Under the pieces are notes generated by a model that saw only the letters and a program-made list of their open reading frames with translations, was not told the origin of the DNA and did not search any database. Source: Collinsella sp. AM33-4BH (GTDB lineage Bacteria > Actinomycetota > Coriobacteriia > Coriobacteriales > Coriobacteriaceae). From it: 64,000 nucleotides of DNA. The DNA is taken from the NCBI RefSeq assembly GCF_003469205.1, contig NZ_QSIN01000009.1:1-64000 (forward strand), written 5' to 3'. This document shows positions 35,389-42,443 of this stretch, piece after piece; within the stretch, counting starts at the first letter, position 1; each line of letters opens with the position of its first letter. A program made the position numbers and the translations under genes.

Positions 35389-37300
35389 GGCAACGACCGC
35401 CGAGCGCGCGCTCAACCGCAAGGGCGGCACCATGTCGCGCCTCATCAAGACGCTCTTTGGCTTCTACCCCGTGCTTTTGCCCCTCGTCGTCGCCGGCGTG
35501 GTGCTCTGCGCCATCATCAACTCCATCGGCGCGACCTTCCTGCAGAGCGCCCTGCAGATTATTAGCGAATCGTGGCAGTCGGGCGATTGGGAAGCCGCAC
35601 AGCCCAAGATTCTGCAGCTCGTGACCACCCTCGCCTGCATCTACGGCGTCGGTGTCCTGTCCTCGCTCTTCTGGAACCGCGCCATGGCTATCGTCACGCA
35701 GGGCTCGCTCGAGAAGCTGCGCGAGATGATGTTCAACCGCATGCAGGACCTGCCGATCCGCTACTTCGACACGCACCAGCGCGGCGATATCATGAGCCAC
35801 TACACCAACGACATCGACACGCTGCGTCAGATGATCAGCCAGTCGCTGCCCAACCTGCTCATGACGATCATCATCATCGTTACGGTGTTCTTTATCATGC
35901 TGTACTACAGCGTGTGGATGTGCCTGGTCATCATCGCCGGCGTCGCCTTTATGACCTTTATGACCAAGCTGCTCGGCTCCAACTCCGCGCGCTTCTTTAT
36001 TGCGCAGCAGACCGAGCTCGGCGTGGTCGAGGGCCATATCGAGGAAGTTATGAACGGCCAGAAGGTCGTCAAGGCGTTCTGCCACGAGTCTGCCGCCGAG
36101 GCCGATTTTGACGAGCGCAACGAAAAGCTCTTCGAGGTCTCCCAGAAGGCCAACATGTACGCCAACATCCTCATGCCCATCCTTATGAACCTGGGCAACC
36201 TGCTCTACGTGCTGGTCGCACTGGCGGGCGGCATTTTCCTGGCGCTGGGCGTGCCCAACCTGAGCATCTCGGGCATGGCGCTGTCCATCGCAGTCGTAGT
36301 GCCGTTCCTCAACATGACCAAGCAGTTCTGCGGACAGATCGGTCAGATCTCGCAGCAGATCAACGCCGTGGTCATGGGCCTCGCCGGCGCCGATCGCATC
36401 TTTGAGCTTATCGACGAGAAGCCCGAGGCCGACGAAGGCTACGTAACGCTCGTCAACGCGCAGGTGAACCCCGAGACTTGGGAGTTCGAGGAGGCTGACC
36501 ACCACACCGGCATGTGGGCATGGAAACACCCACACCGCGCAACCGGCGAGATCGAGTACGTACCGCTGCGCGGCGACCTGGTCATGGACAACGTCGACTT
36601 TGGCTACACGCCCGACCACGAGGTGCTGCACGGCGTGTCCGTGTTTGCCAAGCCGGGTCAGAAGGTCGCGTTTGTCGGCGCCACCGGTGCCGGTAAGACG
36701 ACCATCACCAACCTCATCAACCGCTTCTACGACATTGCCGACGGCAAGATCCGCTACGACGGCATCAACGTCAACAAGATCCGCAAGGCAGATCTGCGCC
36801 GCTCGCTGGGCGTGGTGCTGCAGGACGTGAACCTGTTCACTGGCACCGTGATGGACAACATCCGCTACGGCAACCTGGACGCCACCGACGAGGAGTGCAT
36901 CGCGGCGGCCAAGCTCGCCGGCGCGGACGACTTTATCACCCGCCTGCCCGACGGCTACGACACCATGCTCACCGGTAACGGTGCCCAGCTGTCGCAGGGC
37001 CAGCGCCAGCTGATTTCGATCGCGCGCGCCGCCGTGGCCGATCCGCCGGCGATGATTCTGGACGAGGCCACGAGCTCCATCGACACCCGCACCGAGGCTA
37101 TCGTGCAGGCGGGCATGGATAAGCTCATGGAGGGCCGCACGACGTTTGTCATCGCACACCGCCTCTCCACCGTGCGTAACTCCGACGCGATCATCTGCCT
37201 GGACCACGGCCGCATCATCGAGCGTGGCAACCACGACGAGCTGATCGCCAAGCGCGGGTATTACTACCAGCTGTACACGGGTGCATTTGAGCTGGAGTAG
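35381..37300 (+). CDS. Heterodimeric ABC exporter, subunit with canonical Walker B
   Basis: Partner half-transporter of 639 residues. The membrane domain covers about 30-340. Its Walker A GATGAGKTT, catalytic Glu562 (MILDEATSSID) and IAHRLSTV H-loop are canonical, but the signature is degenerate, QLSQGQRQL (536-544). Combined with subunit 1 this gives one fully consensus ATP site (this Walker A/B with the partner's signature) and one degenerate site. A loop of about 40 residues with His/Trp (DHHTGMWAWKHPHR) precedes the nucleotide domain. I start at the ATG overlapping the previous stop rather than the longer opening. Confidence 0.93.
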   Translation: MSKATTAERALNRKGGTMSRLIKTLFGFYPVLLPLVVAGVVLCAIINSIGATFLQSALQIISESWQSGDWEAAQPKILQLVTTLACIYGVGVLSSLFWNRAMAIVTQGSLEKLREMMFNRMQDLPIRYFDTHQRGDIMSHYTNDIDTLRQMISQSLPNLLMTIIIIVTVFFIMLYYSVWMCLVIIAGVAFMTFMTKLLGSNSARFFIAQQTELGVVEGHIEEVMNGQKVVKAFCHESAAEADFDERNEKLFEVSQKANMYANILMPILMNLGNLLYVLVALAGGIFLALGVPNLSISGMALSIAVVVPFLNMTKQFCGQIGQISQQINAVVMGLAGADRIFELIDEKPEADEGYVTLVNAQVNPETWEFEEADHHTGMWAWKHPHRATGEIEYVPLRGDLVMDNVDFGYTPDHEVLHGVSVFAKPGQKVAFVGATGAGKTTITNLINRFYDIADGKIRYDGINVNKIRKADLRRSLGVVLQDVNLFTGTVMDNIRYGNLDATDEECIAAAKLAGADDFITRLPDGYDTMLTGNGAQLSQGQRQLISIARAAVADPPAMILDEATSSIDTRTEAIVQAGMDKLMEGRTTFVIAHRLSTVRNSDAIICLDHGRIIERGNHDELIAKRGYYYQLYTGAFELE

Positions 37301-37314
37301 GAACGGTTACTGAC

Positions 37315-37420
37315 GGAGGGTGCCCCGGGGCGGCGGGGTAATTCCTCCGTGCTCAAACATTCTCGCTTCGCTGCGAAACTGCGCGCGGAGGAAATACCCC
37401 GCCGCTCCGGGGCACCCTCC
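37315..37420. repeat. 35-bp near-perfect inverted repeat
   Basis: Arms 37315-37349 and 37386-37420 pair at 33 of 35 positions (GGAGGGTGCCCCGG ... CCGGGGCACCCTCC), with a 36-nt loop holding a small TCGC/GCGA hairpin. It starts 14 nt after the exporter stop codon and far exceeds a normal terminator; no T run follows. Confidence 0.85.
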
Positions 37421-37463
37421 TGCGCGCAATCAGCCCGTTGTTTAAAACGGAATAAAGGTTAGT

Positions 37464-37496
37464 GAGGCCCTGGCCGTTTGGCCAGGGCCTCGTTTT
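37464..37496 (+). terminator. Terminator downstream of the ABC exporter
   Basis: GAGGCCCTGGCC, loop GTTT, GGCCAGGGCCTC, then GTTTT: a perfect 12-bp stem with T run on the plus strand. Confidence 0.85.
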
Positions 37497-37498
37497 GT

Positions 37499-37589
37499 TA
37501 GTCTTTTTGGGACGGGGCTTTTTGACTACTTTGAGGGTGCGCAGGCAGGGCGGCAAAAGTAGCTAAAAAGCCCCGTCCCAAAAAGACTA
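37499..37589. repeat. 25-bp perfect inverted repeat with inner stem
   Basis: Arms at 37499-37523 and 37565-37589 (TAGTCTTTTTGGGACGGGG and complement) are perfectly complementary over about 25 bp. Inside, TACTTTG pairs with CAAAAGTA with one bulge. It lies 15 nt from the lysR stop codon on the minus strand, so it may terminate lysR while the neighbouring terminator serves the exporter. Confidence 0.85.
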
Positions 37590-37604
37590 CCCGCGCCAAA
37601 TGAG

Positions 37605-38483
37605 CTAGTTGAGGAGTTGGGCCATGGCGTTGACGAATTTTTGTACTTGGAGGGTGGGCTCGAGCGGGTAGTGCAAGAAGACCGGCACCTCGCGGCCACA
37701 TAGGAACGGCACGCCTACAAAAGCCGGGTGCACGCCCGACCATGCGCCGCAGGTGAGCACCGCGTCGCCCTTTTCCTCCGCCTCGTTAAAGAGTGCAAAG
37801 TCAAAGCTATCCACATCGATCACATCCACGCCGCCGTCTGCCAAAAGATCGATACGCAGGCTGTCCATAGCGTCGTTGCCGTGACGGAGCACGCGCAGGC
37901 GCATGCCCTCTAGGTCGGCAACCGTAATGCGATTCTTGCGCGCCAGCGGGCTCGCGCGCGGCAGGTCGATATAAAACGGTACGTTAACGATGTGGAGCTT
38001 TTGGCAGGCGTCGCCCCAGCGCGGGGTCGAAAAACTCGACTGCACCACATCCACCTCGCGCCCCAGGCTGCGCATAACGGTTTCACGCTCGTCATAGAGG
38101 TCGCTCACCGGGACAATTTCAAAGCGCAACGACGGTTCCAACTCGTGCACGCCCGTCCACATCGACAGCGTCTGGCGCCCCGGGCACATCATCGACACGC
38201 CCAGGCGCACGGCGCCGCCGTCGCCCGCCGCGCGTCGGGCGCGGCGCAACGCATCCTCGGACTGGCGCATGATCGAGCGCGCATCGTCCACCAGCAGTGC
38301 ACCCGCCGGCGTCACCTTGACGCCCGAGTGTGAGCGCTCGAACAACGTGATGCCAAACTCGGCCTCGAATCCCGACACCTGCTTGACGAGCGCCGGGGTC
38401 GACACGCGCAATTTTGCCGCGGCGCGCGAGAAGCTTCCCAGCTCCGCGGCGGCCGTTATGGCCTCGAGTCGTCGATCGTACAC
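37605..38483 (-). CDS. LysR-family transcriptional regulator
   Basis: Residues 1-60 form the winged helix-turn-helix (LGSFSRAAAKLRVSTPALVKQV), followed by the linker helix and a periplasmic-binding-like effector domain (from about residue 90). It is 292 residues and starts at GTG with GGGAG upstream. It is divergent from the SDR/MFS/oxidoreductase cluster, the usual layout of a LysR regulator and its targets. The inducer is unknown. Confidence 0.9.
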   Translation of the reverse strand: MYDRRLEAITAAAELGSFSRAAAKLRVSTPALVKQVSGFEAEFGITLFERSHSGVKVTPAGALLVDDARSIMRQSEDALRRARRAAGDGGAVRLGVSMMCPGRQTLSMWTGVHELEPSLRFEIVPVSDLYDERETVMRSLGREVDVVQSSFSTPRWGDACQKLHIVNVPFYIDLPRASPLARKNRITVADLEGMRLRVLRHGNDAMDSLRIDLLADGGVDVIDVDSFDFALFNEAEEKGDAVLTCGAWSGVHPAFVGVPFLCGREVPVFLHYPLEPTLQVQKFVNAMAQLLN

Positions 38484-38581
38484 ATCAATCTCCCGTTTCC
38501 AGACATATGGCCATGCGTTGCCAAAGGGGGTTGTTTTGGCAGGTCACACACTCAATTAAGAACAAATCGTCTCGTAAGCTA

Positions 38582-38596
38582 TAAACCACAGGTTTA
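38582..38596. promoter_or_regulatory. Candidate LysR operator palindrome
   Basis: TAAACC-aca-GGTTTA, a perfect 15-bp dyad in the divergent gap between lysR and the SDR gene, about 100 bp from the lysR start. It fits the T-N11-A rule for LysR sites. Confidence 0.45.
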
Positions 38597-38716
38597 CGCC
38601 ATTCTAACAAATATGCAATTCACCTGCGCAAATTCAAAGCATACGATAACCAGCGAAAACCACGTGGGTCGAGTAATGGGAGCGGCCCACAGGGAGGCAC
38701 AAGAAGGGAAGTTCCT

Positions 38717-39598
38717 ATGAGCAACTGGCTTAAGCTCGAGGGCGATGTCTGCGCTGTGACCGGCGCGCTCGGCGGCATGGGCGTCGAGATCTGCCGCGAG
38801 TTCGCCCGCAACGGCGCCAACGTCGTCCTGCTCGACCTGGACGAGGAGAAGGTCAAGGCCGCAGCTGCCGACCTCGCCGCCGAGTTTGGCATCCACGCCG
38901 AGGGCTACAAGATGAACACCACCGACGAGGCCGAGGTTCAGGCCGCCGTCGATGCCACCATCGCCGACTTCGGGCGCGTCGACGTCCTTGTCAACACCGC
39001 CGGCATCCTGCGCTTTGCCGCTATGGAGGACCTGCCGCTGAGCGACTGGGAGCAGGTGCTCAACGTCAACCTCACCGGCTACTTCATCACCTCGCAGCGC
39101 TTTGGTCGCGAGATGATCAAGGCCGGCCAGGGTCGTCTGGTGCACATCTCGACCGTCGCCAGCCACTCCCCCGAGACGTTCTCGGGCGTGTACAGCTCCA
39201 CCAAGGCGGGCGTCAACATGATGTCCAAGATGCTGGCCGCCGAGTGGGGCCCCTACGGCGTGCGCTCCAACTGCGTCGAGCCCTGCTTTGTCAAGACCCC
39301 CATGTCGGCGAGCTTTTATGCCGACCCCGAGGTCGAGAAGAGCCGCAGCCGCCTTATCGCCACGCGCCGCATCGGCGAGGTCAACGATATCGCCAACGCC
39401 GTCATGTTCCTGGCGTCCAAGCGCTCGGACTTTACCACCGGCGACGCTATCAAGGTCGATGGCGGCTTCTCCAATATGATGGGCGACCTCACCGCCAAGC
39501 CCGGCGGCCGCCGAGCCTTTGCCGACAACTACCTCAAGAACAAGGGTGTCGAGCTTTGGTCTGACGAGTCCGGCGTCGCCAAGCCGACTGACCAGTAA
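38717..39598 (+). CDS. SDR-family oxidoreductase
   Basis: An NAD(P)-dependent short-chain dehydrogenase. The cofactor loop is TGALGGMG (residues 15-22), the NTAG motif is VNTAGIL, the catalytic Ser is in VHISTVAS and the Tyr-Lys pair is YSSTKAG. Asp at the end of strand 2 (VVLLDLDEEK) favours NAD over NADP. The 293 residues include a C-terminal extension of about 35 residues. It is the first gene of a catabolic-looking group with an MFS transporter and a Gfo/Idh oxidoreductase; substrate unknown. Confidence 0.88.
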   Translation: MSNWLKLEGDVCAVTGALGGMGVEICREFARNGANVVLLDLDEEKVKAAAADLAAEFGIHAEGYKMNTTDEAEVQAAVDATIADFGRVDVLVNTAGILRFAAMEDLPLSDWEQVLNVNLTGYFITSQRFGREMIKAGQGRLVHISTVASHSPETFSGVYSSTKAGVNMMSKMLAAEWGPYGVRSNCVEPCFVKTPMSASFYADPEVEKSRSRLIATRRIGEVNDIANAVMFLASKRSDFTTGDAIKVDGGFSNMMGDLTAKPGGRRAFADNYLKNKGVELWSDESGVAKPTDQ

Positions 39599-39664
39599 AC
39601 CAACCCGACAGGGAGGCCCCGCGGACGTGTCCGCCCCTCCCCCGCATCGATTAGAAAGAGTCCA

Positions 39665-40921
39665 ATGGCTTCCACCAACTCCAACAAGGGTCGCACCGTC
39701 GTGCTTTCCGCCGCGTGCGTCACCATGTTCTTCATCAGTTCCATCGCGCTGTATTCCGTTGTGAGCAAGAACCTGCTCGCCGTCTATCCCGAGTGGTCCA
39801 GCGCTCTTACCTGGGCCTTCCCGGTCTTTCAGACCATCATGGCCGTGACGGGTATCTTCGCCGGTCGCATCTCCGATAAGATCGGCCCCCGCAACGTCGT
39901 GATCGCCGCCGCCGTGTGCTACGGCCTGGGCTGGTTCATGTCCGGCACCGTCACCGAGCCTTGGCAGTTCTACCTGTGGTTCTCGCTCGTCGCCGCTGTC
40001 GGCAACGGCCTGGGCTACAACCCGGCACTCACCACGGGTCAGAAGTGGTTTATCGACAAGAAGGGCCTCGCCTCCGGCATTACGCTCGCCGCTTCGACCG
40101 CCGGCCCCGCCGTGCTGTCCCCGGTGCTCGCCTCGCTGCTCATCCCGAGCCTGGGCATCTTTGGCGCCCTCAAGGCACTCGGCGTCATCTTCTTTGTGAC
40201 GATCGCCGCCTCCGCCCTGTTCCTGAAGGCCCCCGAGGCCGGCTGGCTGCCCGAGGGCTTCGAGGCCCCCAAGGGCGGCGCACATGCCGGCACCTTCGGC
40301 GACCTCACCCCGGGCGAGATGGTCAAGACCCCGCGCTTCTGGGTCCTCATCGTCACCTTCGCCTTTGCCGCCACCGCGGGTACCCTGCTCGTGGGCAAGG
40401 TTGCCTCCATCGCCGCCGTCCAGCTCTTCGCCGACCCCACGAGCGCCGCAGCCGTCGCCCTCGGCGGTGTGGTGGTCTCCGTCAACACCTGCGCCAACCT
40501 GGTTGGCCGCCTGTCCTTTGGTCAGATCATCGACAAGCTCGGCGCCTATAAGTCGCTGCTCATCAGCCTTGTCGTCACCATCGTCGCCCTCGTCATCATG
40601 TCGATGAGCTTTACGCAGAGCATGTTCTTTGTGGCGCTCGCCCTGCTCGGCTTTAGCTTTGGCGCCCTGCTCGTCATCTACCCGCCGCTCACCGGTGGCG
40701 CCTTTGGCACCAGCAACATCGGCGTCAACTACGGCATCATGTTCTTGGGCTACGCCGCTTCTACCTGGATCAGCCAGCCCATCACCGCCGTGCTGTATCA
40801 CGCCGAGGCCGGCAGCGCCGCCTACCAGCAGTCCTTCTACGGCGCCATTGTGATCGCCGCCATCGCCGTCGTGCTCACCGTCTACATGATGGTCTCCGAC
40901 AGCAAGAAGAAGTCCGCCTAG
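39665..40921 (+). CDS. MFS transporter, OFA-like (oxalate/formate antiporter family)
   Basis: A 12-segment transporter of 418 residues. The N-terminal half contains FAGRISDKIGPRNVV (loop 2-3 motif) and GNGLGYNPALTTGQKWF, which resembles the OFA subfamily. The C-terminal half has VGRLSFGQIIDKLG and LTGGAFGTSNIGVNYGIMF. It lies 66 nt after the SDR gene and 69 nt before the Gfo/Idh gene, so import of the substrate of these two enzymes is likely, probably an organic acid or polyol derivative. Confidence 0.85.
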   Translation: MASTNSNKGRTVVLSAACVTMFFISSIALYSVVSKNLLAVYPEWSSALTWAFPVFQTIMAVTGIFAGRISDKIGPRNVVIAAAVCYGLGWFMSGTVTEPWQFYLWFSLVAAVGNGLGYNPALTTGQKWFIDKKGLASGITLAASTAGPAVLSPVLASLLIPSLGIFGALKALGVIFFVTIAASALFLKAPEAGWLPEGFEAPKGGAHAGTFGDLTPGEMVKTPRFWVLIVTFAFAATAGTLLVGKVASIAAVQLFADPTSAAAVALGGVVVSVNTCANLVGRLSFGQIIDKLGAYKSLLISLVVTIVALVIMSMSFTQSMFFVALALLGFSFGALLVIYPPLTGGAFGTSNIGVNYGIMFLGYAASTWISQPITAVLYHAEAGSAAYQQSFYGAIVIAAIAVVLTVYMMVSDSKKKSA

Positions 40922-40928
40922 TTTTACC

Positions 40929-40962
40929 GATGCGACAAAGGGACAGACCCTTTGTCGCATTC
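40929..40962. repeat. 34-35 nt palindrome, copy E
   Basis: GATGCGACAAAGGG-ACAGA-CCCTTTGTCGCATTC, located between the MFS stop and the ribosome binding site of the next gene. Outer pair GCGACA/TGTCGC replaces GTGACA/TGTCAC of copies B-C, another compensatory change. Confidence 0.83.
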
Positions 40963-40990
40963 CACCGGTCACCAGTATTAAGGAGTCGAA

Positions 40991-42031
40991 ATGTCTGAGC
41001 TCAACCCCGTCCGCATTGCCGTCATCGGCGCCGGCGCCATGGGCCGCAACCACATCCGCTTTGTCACCGAGGAGCCCGAGGCCGAGCTCGTCGCCATCGC
41101 CGACGCCTTTGAGGGCGCCCGCGCCACGGCCGAGGCTGCCGGCGTGCCGTTCTTTACCGATCCCGCCCAGATGATGGACGAGGTCAAGCCTGAGGCCGTC
41201 ATCATCGCCACCCCCAACGACCTGCACCTGGGCGTTGCCCGCGAGGCCATCAAGCGCAACATCGTGCCGCTGGTCGAAAAGCCGATCTCCAACGACCTCG
41301 AGGATGCCCAGGCTTTCGCCGCCGAGGCCGAGACCGCCGGCGTGCCCGTGCTCGTGGGTCAGCACCGTCGCCACAACCCCTTCGTCAACAAGGCCAAGGA
41401 GATCATCGAGTCCGGCGAGCTGGGCAAGCTCACCGTGTCGAGCTTCCACTACATGATCTATAAGAATGACGAGTACTTCGATGTCGAGTGGCGCCGCAAG
41501 AAGGGTGCCGGACCGATCTTGGTCAACCTGGTTCACGACGTGGACCTGCTCCGCTACCTGCTGGGCGAGCCCGTCGCCGTCCAGGGCATGCAGTCCAGCG
41601 CCGCCCGCGGTTTTGAGACCGAGGACTCCGCCGTGGTCAACGTCCGTTTTGCCGATGGCGCGCTTGCGAGCATGACCATCTCCGACGCCACCGCCAGCCC
41701 CTGGAACTGGGAGGCAACCGCTCGCGAGGATCCGCAGTACCGCCCCTTCTACGCCGACGCCTACTTTATCGGCGGAACCTTGGGTGCCCTTTCGCTGCCC
41801 CGCCTGCATCAGTTCTCCTACGACGGCGCCTCCAACTGGCACAAGCCGCTGCAGATGGAGATTCCGGCCGTCGACCCGGCGCTGCCGCACAAGATGCAGC
41901 TCAAGCACTTTGTGAAGGTCGTCCGCCGCGAAGTTGAGCCCGTCGTGACCCCCGCCGATAACGTCAAGACGCTCACGCTTCTCAACGCCATCAAGGAGGC
42001 CGCCGAGACCGGCCAGCTCGTCGAGCTGTAA
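40991..42031 (+). CDS. Gfo/Idh/MocA-family oxidoreductase
   Basis: An NAD(P)-dependent dehydrogenase acting on sugars, inositols or related polyols. The Rossmann loop is VIGAGAMGRNH, the EKP motif is VEKPISNDL, and the conserved His-containing helix is LVHDVDLLRYLLGEP. At 346 residues it is typical. The ribosome binding site (AAGGAG) is clear. It is the last gene of the cluster, followed by a strong terminator. Confidence 0.9.
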   Translation: MSELNPVRIAVIGAGAMGRNHIRFVTEEPEAELVAIADAFEGARATAEAAGVPFFTDPAQMMDEVKPEAVIIATPNDLHLGVAREAIKRNIVPLVEKPISNDLEDAQAFAAEAETAGVPVLVGQHRRHNPFVNKAKEIIESGELGKLTVSSFHYMIYKNDEYFDVEWRRKKGAGPILVNLVHDVDLLRYLLGEPVAVQGMQSSAARGFETEDSAVVNVRFADGALASMTISDATASPWNWEATAREDPQYRPFYADAYFIGGTLGALSLPRLHQFSYDGASNWHKPLQMEIPAVDPALPHKMQLKHFVKVVRREVEPVVTPADNVKTLTLLNAIKEAAETGQLVEL

Positions 42032-42104
42032 TGTCTTAAGAGCGGGCCGCGGCAAACTCACCGCCGAGCGCCTTGGCCCGCCGCCAACAAGCCCCCTCTT
42101 CTTT

Positions 42105-42139
42105 GCCCCGCGAGCAGCCTCCTGCCCGCGGGGCTTTTT
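42105..42139 (+). terminator. Terminator of the SDR/MFS/Gfo-Idh cluster
   Basis: GCCCCGCG ... CGCGGGGC followed by TTTTT on the plus strand, 74 nt after the Gfo/Idh stop codon. Confidence 0.88.
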
Positions 42140-42201
42140 GCTACTTCGCTGACGATTTTTCTGAGGCGGGGGGCCTTTTTGCGCCTCAGTTTGGTTCGTT
42201 C

Positions 42202-42361
42202 GCCACGAAATGGGCCTATCTACTACGTTTAACCGATCACCCTCAACCATACCGAATTTCGCGAAATAAAAACCGCAGGTAAACGGGTTGCCGATCTTCG
42301 GAAAACCCAGGCATGGTCAGCCCCTACGGGTAAAACGTAGTAGATAGGCCGTTTTTGTGGC
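42202..42361 (+). repeat. 160-nt long-stem structured element upstream of tex
   Basis: Arms 42202-42230 and 42333-42361 pair over about 27 positions, including 18 perfect ones (GGCCTATCTACTACGTTT). The roughly 100-nt interior holds GGGTT-CCGA-tct-TCGG-AACCC and the dyad ATTTCGCGAAAT. With the terminator at 42105, it accounts for most of the 412-bp gap before tex. No reading frame is convincing in it. It could be an RNA gene or a MITE-like insertion. Confidence 0.65.
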
Positions 42362-42443
42362 GCGGCCCCAAAACAGTCTTTTGGGACGGGTGGTATCCTT
42401 GGTAGCTCTGTGCTGCAAATGCACCATAAACGCAAGGAGTTCC

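Noticed and set aside
33505-37234. Long minus-strand open frames opposite the two ABC exporter genes
   Set aside because: Antisense shadows of well-supported ABC subunits, with no recognisable domains or start sites.
38594-42250. A 3.6-kb open frame on the minus strand opposite the SDR, MFS and Gfo/Idh genes
   Set aside because: The plus-strand genes have clear family motifs and ribosome binding sites; the opposite frame is a low-complexity Gly/Asp/His-rich shadow caused by GC-biased third positions.
42202-42361. Considered as a tRNA or tmRNA gene
   Set aside because: No TTCNANNC arm, anticodon arm or CCA end; the stem is far too long.
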